From Sinorhizobium sp. BG8 (lineage in GTDB: Bacteria > Pseudomonadota > Alphaproteobacteria > Rhizobiales > Rhizobiaceae), in assembly GCF_016864555.1 (NCBI RefSeq), contig NZ_CP044011.1, positions 356,501 through 420,500 on the forward strand: a DNA stretch of 64,000 nt. The letters are read 5' to 3'. The position numbers and the translations under genes are program-made. The stretch's first letter is position 1. Each line of letters opens with the position of its first letter. Below are positions 1 to 8,599 of this stretch, piece after piece. The notes under the pieces were generated by a model that was not told the DNA's origin, made no database searches, and worked only from the letters and a program-made list of their open reading frames with translations.

Positions 1-927
1 GCCCGAGCCACCGGTTGCAGCGAGGGTGAAATCTTCCTCGCTTCCACCGGGGTGATCGGCGAACCGCTCGACGCGACCAAGTTCGCAGGCGTTCTCGATG
101 AGCTCGTCGTCTCGGCGACGGGTGATTTCTGGTTCGAGGCCGCCAAGGCGATCATGACGACGGACACCTATCCCAAGGTGGCGACGCGCGTCGCGAAGAT
201 CGGCGACGTGGATGTCCGCATCAACGGGATCGCGAAGGGCGCAGGCATGATTGCCCCGGACATGGCGACGATGCTGTCCTTCGTCGTCACCGACGCCGAC
301 ATACCCGCTCCCGTACTCCAGGCCCTGCTTTCCGAAGCGGTGGAACCTACATTCAATTCGGTGACGGTCGACAGCGACACCTCCACATCCGATACGCTCA
401 TGCTCTTTGCAACGGGAGCGGCAGCAGGTGATGGCCAGAAGCCGGTCGCCGGCGCCAACGATACCGCGCTGGCAGGTTTTCGCTCCGCCCTCAATGACCT
501 TCTCCGGGATCTGGCGCTTCAGGTCGTGCGGGATGGCGAGGGTGCGCGCAAGATGGTCGCCGTGACGGTAGAGGGTGCAGAACACGACGCGGCGGCAAAG
601 CGCATTGCGCTGTCGATCGCCAACTCGCCTCTCGTCAAAACCGCGGTCGCGGGCGAAGACGCCAACTGGGGACGCGTGGTGATGGCAGTCGGCAAGTCCG
701 GCGAGATGGCCGACCGCGATCGACTGGCAATATGGTTCGGAGACGTGCGCGTCGCCGTCGACGGAGAGCGCGATCCCGCCTACTCGGAAGCAGCCGCGAG
801 TGCAGTAATGAAGGAACAGGACATCAGCATTCGCGCCGAAATCGGATTGGGCACCGGACGTGCGACGGTATGGACCTGTGATCTCACCAAGGAGTATGTC
901 GAAATCAATGGCGACTACCGCAGTTGA
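1..927 (+). CDS. argJ: Bifunctional glutamate N-acetyltransferase/amino-acid acetyltransferase ArgJ (5'-truncated by window edge)
   Basis: ArgJ transfers the acetyl group of N-acetylornithine to glutamate (and can use acetyl-CoA), recycling acetyl in arginine synthesis in the cytoplasm. The frame is open from base 1, so the gene starts outside the window; 308 codons remain of the usual ~410. The family's self-cleavage site is visible: [14 protein letters not shown], whose Thr (codon 268-270) would become the nucleophile at the start of the beta chain. The NWGRVVMA stretch and the C-terminal [10 protein letters not shown] end are typical of ArgJ. The stop at 925-927 is followed closely by an acetyltransferase gene on the same strand. 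Confidence 0.96.
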   Translation, partial: ARATGCSEGEIFLASTGVIGEPLDATKFAGVLDELVVSATGDFWFEAAKAIMTTDTYPKVATRVAKIGDVDVRINGIAKGAGMIAPDMATMLSFVVTDADIPAPVLQALLSEAVEPTFNSVTVDSDTSTSDTLMLFATGAAAGDGQKPVAGANDTALAGFRSALNDLLRDLALQVVRDGEGARKMVAVTVEGAEHDAAAKRIALSIANSPLVKTAVAGEDANWGRVVMAVGKSGEMADRDRLAIWFGDVRVAVDGERDPAYSEAAASAVMKEQDISIRAEIGLGTGRATVWTCDLTKEYVEINGDYRS

Positions 928-989
928 CCATGGGAGCAGGAATGTCCCCGCCGCCCTCCTTCGATGCTCGCAACACGGAAGTGAGTGCC

Positions 990-1748
990 ATGTCTGATCT
1001 GCCGAACGTGCGCCGGCTCGAAGCGGTCGGCTTCAGGGCATGGCCAGCAGCGTCGGTCATCTATGACGGCAGCTGGCTCATCCGCCTGACTGCCGGTCAT
1101 CCCTCGAAGAGGCTGAATTCGGTCAACCCACTCGATCCCGCTGACTACGGCGATATCCCGATCCGTCTGGAGAAGGCGGCGAAGCGCTTTTCCGACTACG
1201 GACGCCCGCTACTGGTGCGCCAGACGCCGCTGACGCCGAAGCAGCTCGTCGCCCACATGGACGAGGCGGGCTGGAGCACGTTCGGGGAGACGATCGTCAT
1301 GATGGCGGACGTGACGGTGACGGAAAGCGCCGATGGCGTCGATCATCTTCCGAGCCGCGACGTCGGTCGGTTCGTCGACGCCCGCATACGTGTCTGCAAC
1401 GAGGACCCGATGCTGAAGCCGGGGCTGACCGAGATCATCAACGCGATCAAGCCGCCGGCCGGTCTCTTCATCTTCGAGGAACGGAATTTCGGCCCCGTGG
1501 CGGTCTCGCTCGCTGTGCAGGACAATGACCTTGCCGGCATCCTCCAGCTTGGCGTCAAGGCGGAAAGACAGGGTCAGGGTATCGGCACCGACATTCTCGG
1601 CGCGTCGATCCGCTGGGCTAAGATCCGCGGCGCGCGGCGTGCCTGGGTGCAGGTCGAAGCCGACAATGCAGCCGGACTTGCGCTGTACCGCAAAACCGGA
1701 TTCCGTGAAGTCTACCGGTATGCCTACCGAGGACCGGAAAACCCATGA
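990..1748 (+). CDS. GNAT family N-acetyltransferase
   Basis: Predicted acetyl-CoA-dependent N-acetyltransferase of 252 residues; substrate unknown. The C-terminal third carries the acetyl-CoA loop RQGQGIG, followed by ADNAAGLALYRKTGF, the usual end of a GNAT fold (NxxAxxLYxKxGF). The N-terminal half resembles a second, degenerate GNAT-like domain. I chose the ATG at 990 because GGAAG lies 8 bases upstream; in-frame starts at 924 (TTG), 930 and 942 (ATG) would lengthen it by up to 22 residues. It lies just after argJ and its stop overlaps the mutT start (ATGA), so argJ, this gene and mutT probably form one operon. Confidence 0.85.
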   Translation: MSDLPNVRRLEAVGFRAWPAASVIYDGSWLIRLTAGHPSKRLNSVNPLDPADYGDIPIRLEKAAKRFSDYGRPLLVRQTPLTPKQLVAHMDEAGWSTFGETIVMMADVTVTESADGVDHLPSRDVGRFVDARIRVCNEDPMLKPGLTEIINAIKPPAGLFIFEERNFGPVAVSLAVQDNDLAGILQLGVKAERQGQGIGTDILGASIRWAKIRGARRAWVQVEADNAAGLALYRKTGFREVYRYAYRGPENP

Positions 1749-2161
1749 GCGATACGCGCCAGCACCCCATCCTGCTCGTGGCCGCCTGCGCGCTCGTCGA
1801 CACCGACGGTCGCATCCTGCTTGCGCAACGCCCCGAAGGCAAATCGCTGGCGGGTCTCTGGGAGTTTCCGGGTGGAAAGGTCGAGAAGGGCGAAACGCCC
1901 GAGGAGACGCTGATACGGGAACTCGACGAGGAGCTTGGTATCCACACCAAGGTCGCGTGCCTCGCGCCGCTGACGTTCGCGAGCCACACCTATGACGACT
2001 TTCACCTGCTGATGCCGCTCTACATCTGCCGACGCTACGAAGGCATCGCCGTCGGGCGTGAGGGACAGGCGCTCAAATGGGTGCGGCCCCGCGATCTCAG
2101 GGATTACCCCATGCCGCCGGCGGACGAGCCGCTTATCCCTTTCCTCATCGATTTGCTGTGA
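1745..2161 (+). CDS. mutT: 8-oxo-dGTP diphosphatase MutT (Nudix hydrolase)
   Basis: MutT-type Nudix hydrolase of 138 residues that would remove oxidised dGTP from the nucleotide pool and so prevent A:T to C:G mutations. The full 23-residue Nudix box GX5EX7REUXEEXGU lies at residues 44-66 (G44, E50, R58, E62, E63, G65). WEFPGGK just before it is typical of MutT proper, as is the short length. The start overlaps the stop of the preceding acetyltransferase gene as ATGA, implying translational coupling. It is conserved next to argJ in rhizobia, as far as I recall. Confidence 0.92.
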   Translation: MSDTRQHPILLVAACALVDTDGRILLAQRPEGKSLAGLWEFPGGKVEKGETPEETLIRELDEELGIHTKVACLAPLTFASHTYDDFHLLMPLYICRRYEGIAVGREGQALKWVRPRDLRDYPMPPADEPLIPFLIDLL

Positions 2162-2256
2162 TATTCCTGCCGCAACCTTAGGATTTGCATGCTTCGTTAA
2201 TCGATCGTTTATACCCCTGGGGCAAATAATCTCTCTCGAAAACAAGTGTGCGTGTG

Positions 2257-2265
2257 CGAGAGATT
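2257..2265 (+). promoter_or_regulatory. Ribosome binding region inside a potential hairpin
   Basis: The purine-rich stretch GAGAGATT just before the ATG at 2270 is complementary to AATCTCTC at 2228-2235 (8 bp). In an alternative register CGAGAG (2257-2262) pairs with CTCTCG (2233-2238). Either pairing would hide the ribosome binding region of the membrane-protein gene. Whether the structure forms is inference. Confidence 0.4.
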
Positions 2266-2269
2266 GTTG

Positions 2270-2590
2270 ATGCGTGACGAAGATTTCTGGAACGCGGTCC
2301 AGGACAAGGACCTGACGCCTGCCGGATCCACTCGGACCGGCGTCCTGAACCTTGCACTGCTGTTCGGCACTGCCGTGATCGCGCTCGCCCTTGTCCTGAC
2401 GCCCGTTCTCTCTTCGAAGACGAGCCCAAGGATGATGGCCAATACGCCCGACCAGTTCGACATGATCAAGACGGGTTCGATTCCGTCCGAGGGCACCGGG
2501 AAGCGTTATACCGTACGCCGCAGCGTCCTGCAGGAAATGCCGGGCGCGGTCTGCATCATCAACGGTGAAGGGTCCAGCAGCGGCTGCTGA
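2270..2590 (+). CDS. Small membrane protein of unknown function
   Basis: A 106-residue protein I do not recognise. It has a short charged N-terminus (MRDEDFWNAVQDKD), one strong hydrophobic segment (about residues 30-48, LALLFGTAVIALALVLTP) and a polar tail with two cysteines near the end, suggesting a single-pass inner membrane protein with the tail outside. The ATG at 2270 is preceded by GAGAG 7 bases upstream; an in-frame ATG at 2246 would add 8 residues. It sits directly upstream of a Flp-type pilin gene (48-base gap), so the two may be cotranscribed, but no pilus assembly genes are nearby. Confidence 0.65.
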   Translation: MRDEDFWNAVQDKDLTPAGSTRTGVLNLALLFGTAVIALALVLTPVLSSKTSPRMMANTPDQFDMIKTGSIPSEGTGKRYTVRRSVLQEMPGAVCIINGEGSSSGC

Positions 2591-2637
2591 ACGTTTCGCA
2601 ATCCGGCCCGGCCAGACGGTCCGAAAGAGGAATGGAA

Positions 2638-2814
2638 ATGATAGAGAATTTTATTAAGCCATTTCTGAAAGACGAGCGCGGGGCAACGGCTGTCGAATAT
2701 GGCCTCCTTGCGGCACTTATCGCGATCGGCCTTTTGTCCGGCCTCACCGCGTTCAGCGACTCGCTCAACAACGTGTTCATGACCATCGACACGAGCATCA
2801 ACGAAGCGGGCTGA
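2638..2814 (+). CDS. Flp family type IVb pilin (orphan)
   Basis: A 58-residue Flp/Fap pilin precursor. The N-terminus MIENFIKPFLKDERG is followed by ATAVEYGLLAALIAIGLL, the signature of type IVb pilins: prepilin peptidase cuts after the Gly and the Glu five residues later is conserved for assembly. The ATG at 2638 is preferred over that at 2632 because AGAGG ends 7 bases upstream of it. No tad/cpa secretion, peptidase or usher genes lie in the window, so assembly would depend on genes elsewhere. It is convergent with the methyltransferase gene that ends 13 bases further on. Confidence 0.9.
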   Translation: MIENFIKPFLKDERGATAVEYGLLAALIAIGLLSGLTAFSDSLNNVFMTIDTSINEAG

Positions 2815-2827
2815 CGATCGGCGACGC

Positions 2828-3700
2828 CTAGCTCTCAGGGATGCCTTTCAGCGCATCTGCAAGCCGGACCTTGGCGGAACCCGGCTTCAATGGCTTTTGC
2901 TGGCTTTCGTGCGGAGCCCAGCCGGAGGCGTATATGATCGAGAAGGTCGCACGGATGCGCCCGTCCGGGTCCGAGTGGCGCTCGGCGTAAAGTTCGGCCG
3001 CACGCAGGAACACCGTCCGCGAAAGCGGCCTGCGACTGCGCGCCGCCAGCGGATTGGCCATGCCCATTGCCCGCAGGTCCTTCATCAGCGGGAAAATCGA
3101 GTCGTAGCGGACCGTATAGGTCTCCTTGTCGGTAACCGGCAACGCGAAGCCGCCCCGCTGAAGCAGCGCACCCACTTCCCGGACGTCCGGGAACGGAATG
3201 ACCCGCGGACTTGCACCGCCCGCAACCTCGCTTTCCGCCGCCAGCAGGACATCGCGCAACTCCTTCAGCGTCTCGCTTCCCGGGATGGCGGCAAGGAACA
3301 GGCCGTCCGGCGCAAGCGCGCGGCGTATCTGCACGAAAACTCCCGGAGTATCGCCGGTAAGGTGGAGCGACAGCGGCGAGACGATGAGGTTCACCGATTG
3401 CGGATCCAGCGGGACGATTTCGAGGGATGAAACGGTCACCGTGGCACCATCGTCTGCAAAGCGCTGATCCGTCTCGATCCGTTCGATCGAGCCGACCTTG
3501 CCGGTGGCGGCAAGCGCCTTTGCCGTGGTTCCCGTGTAACCGTGCAGTTCGGCCGCGTGCTCGAAGTGGCGCTCGACGACACTCAGGCGCTCCGCAAGTT
3601 CGCGCGCCGCGATATCGAGCAGAAAATCTGCGCGGTCCGGGCTCGAAAGCGCCCGAACACGGTTCCTCTCGATGAGAGCCTGGTCAAAAAGTGTCTCCAC
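2828..3700 (-). CDS. Class I SAM-dependent methyltransferase (BioC/NDUFAF5-like)
   Basis: A 290-residue protein resembling the alphaproteobacterial relatives of mitochondrial NDUFAF5 and BioC. Visible are a degenerate SAM-binding region (AELHGYTGTTAKAL instead of a clear GxGxG), the post-motif VNLIVSPLSLHLTGD where the family usually has a W/H pair, ALAPDGLFLAAIPG and the C-terminal TFSIIYASGWAPH, a common end in this group. I chose a GTG start at 3700; upstream codons in the same frame do not look like the family. Function is inferred: the eukaryotic counterpart modifies a complex I subunit. It is divergent from comF. Confidence 0.8.
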   Translation of the reverse strand: METLFDQALIERNRVRALSSPDRADFLLDIAARELAERLSVVERHFEHAAELHGYTGTTAKALAATGKVGSIERIETDQRFADDGATVTVSSLEIVPLDPQSVNLIVSPLSLHLTGDTPGVFVQIRRALAPDGLFLAAIPGSETLKELRDVLLAAESEVAGGASPRVIPFPDVREVGALLQRGGFALPVTDKETYTVRYDSIFPLMKDLRAMGMANPLAARSRRPLSRTVFLRAAELYAERHSDPDGRIRATFSIIYASGWAPHESQQKPLKPGSAKVRLADALKGIPES

Positions 3701-3795
3701 GGCTGTCGTCCAATCCGCTAAGTTTCTGCTGCGGGTCCCTGTTGCCCGCCATCTTCGCACCGCTTTGGCCGCACACAGATAGTAAAGTCAACCTG

Positions 3796-4572
3796 ATGTC
3801 GCAAAGACTGACGAGCAGATTGCGCGGACGTGTCGTTTCCGCCCTGACCACTGTGGCGGGTGCGGCGGTCGACTTCGCCTATCCGCCCTCCTGCTTCGGC
3901 TGCGGTGTCTTGCTCGAGCGGGACCAGGGCATCTGCGGTCGCTGCTGGTCCGCCGTCCGCTTCATCGAGCGCCCCTATTGCGAGGTCCTGGGGCTACCCT
4001 TTTCCCACGACCTCGGGCGGGAGATACTGAGTGCAGAGGCGATTGCTAACCCGCCGCCCTTTGACCGCCTTCGCTCTGCCGCCCTGCACGACGAGCTGGC
4101 CAGAGGGCTCGTGCACGCCTTGAAATACCGCGACCGGACCGATCTGGCCCGCATCATGGCGCGGTGGATGGTAAGGGCGGCCGACGGTGCGCTCGATACA
4201 TGCGATGCGATCGTGCCCGTGCCCCTCCACCGCACGCGCCTGCTTTGGCGCAAGTTCAACCAGTCGGCCGAACTTGCCCGCGCGATCGGCCGCATCTCCG
4301 GCAAGCCCGTTATCGTCGATGCCATCAAGCGGACCCGGCGGACCCGGCGACAGGTAGGTCTTGGCGCGCGCGCCCGCGAAGACAACGTCCGCGGCGCCTT
4401 CGCGGTGACGGAAACAGGCCGGATCTCGCTTGCGGGCAAGCGCATCGTGCTTGTCGACGATGTCTACACGACCGGTGCCACCGTTTCGTCCATTAGCCGT
4501 GTTCTCAAGCGTGCGGGCGCCCGCGAGGTTGTGGTTTTGACCTTTGCAAGGGCCATGGCAGAACCTATATGA
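3796..4572 (+). CDS. ComF family protein (phosphoribosyltransferase-like)
   Basis: A 258-residue ComF-type protein. The N-terminal zinc-binding cysteines are C33, C36, C47 and C50 (CFGC and CGRC), and the PRPP-binding loop VLVDDVYTTGAT lies near the C-terminus. ComF proteins take part in DNA uptake or processing of transported single strands in competent bacteria, but in rhizobia the role is unproven. The ATG at 3796 is taken because the cysteine block then lies at the family's usual distance; an in-frame start at 3691 would overlap the divergent gene. A glutaredoxin gene follows 42 bases downstream. Confidence 0.88.
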   Translation: MSQRLTSRLRGRVVSALTTVAGAAVDFAYPPSCFGCGVLLERDQGICGRCWSAVRFIERPYCEVLGLPFSHDLGREILSAEAIANPPPFDRLRSAALHDELARGLVHALKYRDRTDLARIMARWMVRAADGALDTCDAIVPVPLHRTRLLWRKFNQSAELARAIGRISGKPVIVDAIKRTRRTRRQVGLGARAREDNVRGAFAVTETGRISLAGKRIVLVDDVYTTGATVSSISRVLKRAGAREVVVLTFARAMAEPI

Positions 4573-4614
4573 AGATCAAGCGCGAGCCGCGCAAACTGAT
4601 GGAGCATGTGTTTT

Positions 4615-4872
4615 ATGGCACCGGTGGTAATCTATACGCGACAGTTCTGCGGCTATTGCAGTGCGGCGAAGAAACTCCTCGAGAACAAGGGCGTTCCGTT
4701 CGAGGAACATGACGCGACCCACTCCCAGGAACTACGCCAGGAGATGATCCGCAAGGCGAATGGCAGGAGCACCTTCCCGCAGATCTTCATCGGCGAGGAA
4801 CATATTGGTGGCTGCGACGACCTGCATGCGCTCGATCGCGAGGGCAAGCTCGATCCGTTGCTGGCCGCCTGA
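4615..4872 (+). CDS. grxC: Glutaredoxin 3 (dithiol, CGYC)
   Basis: An 85-residue cytoplasmic glutaredoxin that reduces disulfides and glutathione adducts using glutathione. The redox pair is C12-G-Y-C15 (TRQFCGYC), with the cis-Pro motif STFPQIFIG and the glutathione-contacting GGCDDL. The ATG at 4615 is preferred to the one at 4606 because GGAG (4601-4604) is 10 bases upstream of it but only one base from 4606. It is 11 bases upstream of a nitrilase-family gene, likely in the same operon. Confidence 0.93.
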   Translation: MAPVVIYTRQFCGYCSAAKKLLENKGVPFEEHDATHSQELRQEMIRKANGRSTFPQIFIGEEHIGGCDDLHALDREGKLDPLLAA

Positions 4873-4883
4873 GGAGACTGTCG

Positions 4884-5741
4884 ATGACCGTCAAGATCGC
4901 CGCCATCCAGATGTGCTCCGGGGTTGACCCTGAGAAGAACGTCGCGACGCTGGCACGTCTCGTCGAAAGCGCTGCAGCGGCGGGGGCGGTCTATGTACAG
5001 ACTCCGGAAATGACCGGGGCGATCCAGAAGAATCGCGCCGGGCTCCAGGCCATATTGAAGCCGGAAGAGGAAGACATTGTCGTGCGCCGGGCGGCATTGC
5101 TCGCCCGCGACCTCGGGATCTTCCTGCATATCGGATCCACCGCCATCGCGCGGCCGGACGGCAAGGTCGCCAATCGCGGCTTCCTCTTCGCCCCCGGCGG
5201 AGAGCGCGTATGCAGTTACGACAAGATCCACATGTTCGACGTGGATCTCGACAACGGCGAGAGCTGGAGGGAAAGCTCGGTCTATGCACCCGGCAGCACA
5301 GCACGCGTTGCTAGTCTTCCGTTCGCTAAGCTCGGTTTCGCCATCTGTTACGACGTGCGGTTCCCCGAGCTCTTCAAGGCAGAAGCACAGGCCGGTGCCG
5401 AGATCATTTCCCTGCCTGCGGCGTTCACGCGCCAGACCGGCGAGGCCCATTGGGAAACGCTCCTGAAAGCCCGTGCGATCGAGAATGGCGTCTTCGTCAT
5501 CGCCGCCGCTCAGGCAGGCCTGCATGAGGACGGCCGGGAGACGTTCGGTCATTCGATGATCATCGACCCCTGGGGCCGGGTTCTCGCCTCTGCAGGCGGC
5601 ACCGGCGAGGATGTCATCACCGCCGAAGTAGACCTGTCCGCCGTCGCCGCCGCCCGCGCGAAGATCCCCAATCTGAAGAACGGTCGTCCGTTCACGGTGG
5701 AGGAGATCGCGCTGCCAGCGAAAGGAGGCGTTGCCGCTTGA
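4884..5741 (+). CDS. Carbon-nitrogen hydrolase family protein (Nit/omega-amidase-like)
   Basis: A 285-residue member of the nitrilase superfamily. The catalytic triad can be read as E42 (QTPEMTG), K114 (YDKIHMFD) and C155 (GFAICYDVRFPELF). The length and the YDVRFPE motif fit the Nit1/Nit2 branch, which hydrolyses deaminated glutathione or omega-amides of 2-oxo acids. The position after a glutaredoxin gene would suit deaminated-glutathione repair, but that is inference. Its stop overlaps the TTG start of the next gene. Confidence 0.9.
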   Translation: MTVKIAAIQMCSGVDPEKNVATLARLVESAAAAGAVYVQTPEMTGAIQKNRAGLQAILKPEEEDIVVRRAALLARDLGIFLHIGSTAIARPDGKVANRGFLFAPGGERVCSYDKIHMFDVDLDNGESWRESSVYAPGSTARVASLPFAKLGFAICYDVRFPELFKAEAQAGAEIISLPAAFTRQTGEAHWETLLKARAIENGVFVIAAAQAGLHEDGRETFGHSMIIDPWGRVLASAGGTGEDVITAEVDLSAVAAARAKIPNLKNGRPFTVEEIALPAKGGVAA

Positions 5742-6166
5742 TCCGTTTTGATCTGATCTGTGACCACGGGCACGAATTCGAGGGCTGGTTCACCTCCGGA
5801 AGCGATTTCGACCGGCAGCAGGAAAGGCACCTCGTCACATGTCCCGCCTGCGGCTCTGCCACTGTCTCCAAAAGGCTGATGGCACCGGCGGTATCCACCG
5901 CCCGCAGCAGGGAAGGGCAGCACAGCCTCGTCATGAACCCGCAGCAGCAGGAAATGGTGAGCAAGCTGCGCGAAATCGTCGACACGATCCGCGCGAACGC
6001 CGACGACGTAGGAGAACGCTTTCCCGAGGAAGCCCGCAAGGTCCACTACGGAGAGACGGAACAACGCGGACTGATCGGCCGCGCGAGCGCCGAAGAGGCA
6101 AAGGCGCTGATCGAGGAAGGGATCCAGATTGCTCCCCTGCCCGTTCTGCCGGACGACGTGAACTGA
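5738..6166 (+). CDS. DUF1178 family protein
   Basis: A 142-residue protein of the DUF1178 family, function unknown. It opens with MIRFDLICDHGHEFEGWF, has a probable zinc knuckle CPACGS with the earlier C-x-H, and ends in an acidic and charged region. The start is a TTG overlapping the previous stop (TTGA), which signals translational coupling with the nitrilase-family gene; this pairing is frequent in alphaproteobacteria, from memory. Confidence 0.88.
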   Translation: MIRFDLICDHGHEFEGWFTSGSDFDRQQERHLVTCPACGSATVSKRLMAPAVSTARSREGQHSLVMNPQQQEMVSKLREIVDTIRANADDVGERFPEEARKVHYGETEQRGLIGRASAEEAKALIEEGIQIAPLPVLPDDVN

Positions 6167-6751
6167 GTGTCGTCACGGCCGTATCATCTTGCGATGTACA
6201 ATTTCGGCCTCCATGTCGACGACTATGAGAGCCCGGCGGTAGAGGGCTTCCGCCTGCGCGAGGCTGCGAATTTCGAGGCGGCATCGCGCGCGAGCGGTTT
6301 CGTTGCACGCTCCGCCTATCCGGACGAACAGGACCTCGAATGCTGGGGTCCGCAGCAGTTCCCCCGCTTCCTGGAAGGGAGCGGCTTCGAGAGCGGGCCT
6401 TCCTCGCTCTCCCTCTGGACCGACATCGAATCCTTGATGGCCTTTTCCTACAACGGCGTTCATGCGGATGCCCTGAAGCATGCCCGCAAGTGGAACCGGA
6501 AACAGGCCTGGCCGCCTCTCGTACTCTGGTGGGTGCCGGAAGGCGAACGGCCGACGTGGGCGGAAGGGGCCGGGCGGCTGGAACATCTGCATGACCATGG
6601 AGCGAGCAGCCGCGCCTTCACGTTCAAGCTGCCCTTTGATCGCACCGGGTCACCCTACTCCGTCGACCGGACCGCTATGCGCGAAAAAGTGCTGGCAAAC
6701 AGACCTGGCCAGGCGGATCTGCTTTCGCACGTTCGCGCACTGAAGGCCTGA
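6167..6751 (+). CDS. DUF3291 domain-containing protein
   Basis: A 194-residue protein resembling DUF3291 (dimeric alpha-beta barrel, monooxygenase-like). Features: YHLAMYNFGLHV at the N-terminus, SLSLWTDIESLMAFSYNGVHADALKHARKW in the middle, where DUF3291 members have W-x-D-x-xxLxxF-Y-xxxH, and WWVPEGERPTWAEG. Function unknown; some relatives are heme-binding or detoxifying. The GTG start abuts the stop of the DUF1178 gene. The gene converges on ubiG with no spacer. Confidence 0.8.
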   Translation: MSSRPYHLAMYNFGLHVDDYESPAVEGFRLREAANFEAASRASGFVARSAYPDEQDLECWGPQQFPRFLEGSGFESGPSSLSLWTDIESLMAFSYNGVHADALKHARKWNRKQAWPPLVLWWVPEGERPTWAEGAGRLEHLHDHGASSRAFTFKLPFDRTGSPYSVDRTAMREKVLANRPGQADLLSHVRALKA

Positions 6752-7498
6752 TCACTTCGCTCGCGCGGCAACCATCATGTAGTTGACATCCATGTCCTTC
6801 GACAGGTTCCACTGATTGGACAGCGGACTGAAGAATACTCCTGTTCGCTCGACGACCGTAAGACCGGCTGCCGAAAGCGGACGCTCGATTTCTTCTGGAC
6901 GCACGAGTTTCTCGTACTGATGCGTACCGCGCGGTAGCCAGCGCAGAATGTTCTCGGCCGCAAATATTGCGAGCGCCGCGGCCTTGAGCGTCCGGTTGAT
7001 GGTGGCCACGAACATCATGCCGCCGGGACGCACCATGGATGCACAGGTCGACAGGAAGAAGTCGACATCGGCGACATGCTCCACGACCTCCATGTTGAGG
7101 ACGATATCGAACGTCTCGCCCGCCTCGGCGAGCGCTTCCGCCGTGACCGCCCGATAATCGACGGCAACTCCGCTCCCAGCCGCATGCGCCTTGGCAATAC
7201 CGATGTTCTTCTCGGACGCATCGGCTCCGATCACATCCGCTCCCATCCGCGCTATCGGCTCCGACAGAAGTCCGCCGCCGCAACCGATATCGAGAACGCG
7301 CAGCCCCTCCAGCGGCCTGTGGCCGCGGGGATCGCGTCCGAAATGCTGCGACACGAGATCGCGGATGTAGGTGAGCCGGACGGGATTGAACTTGTGGAGC
7401 GGACGGAACTTGCCCGTCGGATCCCACCATTCCGCAGCCATCGCCGAGAAGCGGTCGACTTCCGCCTGGTCAATCGTCGTGCGTGATGGCTCGTTCAT
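6752..7498 (-). CDS. ubiG: Ubiquinone biosynthesis O-methyltransferase UbiG
   Basis: A 248-residue SAM-dependent methyltransferase that carries out the O-methylation steps of ubiquinone synthesis (2-polyprenyl-6-hydroxyphenol and demethylubiquinol). Motif I is [20 protein letters not shown], with [16 protein letters not shown] and MFVATINRT following as in UbiG/COQ3. The ATG at 7498 gives the family N-terminus ending in [11 protein letters not shown] and has AGGAAAA upstream. In many Rhizobiaceae ubiG is next to lysC; here the divergent neighbour is an uncharacterised membrane protein. Peripheral inner membrane location is typical. Confidence 0.95.
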   Translation of the reverse strand: MNEPSRTTIDQAEVDRFSAMAAEWWDPTGKFRPLHKFNPVRLTYIRDLVSQHFGRDPRGHRPLEGLRVLDIGCGGGLLSEPIARMGADVIGADASEKNIGIAKAHAAGSGVAVDYRAVTAEALAEAGETFDIVLNMEVVEHVADVDFFLSTCASMVRPGGMMFVATINRTLKAAALAIFAAENILRWLPRGTHQYEKLVRPEEIERPLSAAGLTVVERTGVFFSPLSNQWNLSKDMDVNYMMVAARAK

Positions 7499-7719
7499 GG
7501 CGTTTTCCTGTACTGCTGCCCGTTTGAAGTCGGACGGCTGGACACGGATGTCAAGGGCCTTGAGGAGGACAGGCAAATTCGACGCACCGGCGGTTCCCTT
7601 CCGCGCGGCGCGGGGGTCCTTGCAGCGGCCACTGTTGTAGCTTATCACCACGGAAGGACTTTGCCGCGAAAGTTGCACCGGACGCGGTCGGCCAGTTACC
7701 ACTTCCGGATTTCAAGGAC

Positions 7720-8529
7720 ATGACGGAGCGCCCCCGGAGCAGATCTGGTAAAGTTTTCTTCGTCGTTTTGCTGCTGTGTATCGTCGCCGCGATCACCGCC
7801 ACTTTCCTGGCCGCCAACAACCTGCGCAACCTGAACACCCTGCTCGTCCGGTTCGGCTTCGAGCCGATCGACCTCTTGGGAGCACAGGCGCCGGTCGAGC
7901 CCCGTAAGAAGCAGGCCGTACGCAAGGAACCGCCACGCCCTCAGGTTGAACTCCCGGACCACCTCATGGCGGGACAGGGGGCCCTTGAGACGAAGTTCAT
8001 CCGGTCCATCCGAAGGAACCCGCGCGCGCTCTGCGACGACCTCCAGAAGAGGGGGATCGTCAGTTCAGGATGGAAGGAAGGTCTGCTCGAGACCGGCGGT
8101 TGGGAATGCTCGGCGTTCCGGGAATATCCATCCGGTGAAAAGGACGGCGCCGCCCCCTCTTCGACGTTCCTTTCCATTCGCGGATCGAAGGAAGAGTTCG
8201 TCACGAGCTTCAGGATAAAGCTCAACATCGAGAATACCGAAAGCCAGAAACAGGTCACCGACGCGGTCATTGCGGCAACCGAGGTGTTTCTGGCGGAAGT
8301 TCGATGGAACGACGCGCCTGAGATCCTCGACAACATCCGGGCACTCAAGGAGTTCGACGTGGTACGGTTCGGAAACCGGATCCAGCTGAAGAGGGAAGCG
8401 GGAGACACGCCACGCTTCAATTTTCTCGTGACTCCGGATCGCAAGCGCCCCGCCAATCCGTACCTTCCTGACTACTTCGACCGTGACCGCTGGCTTCCCC
8501 TCCCCGATGATGCCGCCGGAAAACGCTGA
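7720..8529 (+). CDS. Membrane-anchored protein of unknown function (possibly DUF6030)
   Basis: A 269-residue protein with a basic N-terminus, a single membrane anchor (about residues 12-32, VFFVVLLLCIVAAITATFLAA), a Lys/Pro-rich linker (RKKQAVRKEPPRPQ) and a soluble domain predicted outside the cytoplasm that contains two cysteines (ALCDDL and WECSAF). The domain recalls the rhizobial DUF6030 family, but I am not certain. The spacing of AAGGA to the ATG at 7720 is unusually short and no other in-frame start is available before the membrane segment. Followed by an SNase-like gene 70 bases on. Confidence 0.72.
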   Translation: MTERPRSRSGKVFFVVLLLCIVAAITATFLAANNLRNLNTLLVRFGFEPIDLLGAQAPVEPRKKQAVRKEPPRPQVELPDHLMAGQGALETKFIRSIRRNPRALCDDLQKRGIVSSGWKEGLLETGGWECSAFREYPSGEKDGAAPSSTFLSIRGSKEEFVTSFRIKLNIENTESQKQVTDAVIAATEVFLAEVRWNDAPEILDNIRALKEFDVVRFGNRIQLKREAGDTPRFNFLVTPDRKRPANPYLPDYFDRDRWLPLPDDAAGKR

Positions 8530-8599
8530 CGTCTTGCGGCGAAGGTGTTTTGCGTTCACGATCAGGCAGTTCCAGTAGGAGATCCGCCCGGAGAACGCC

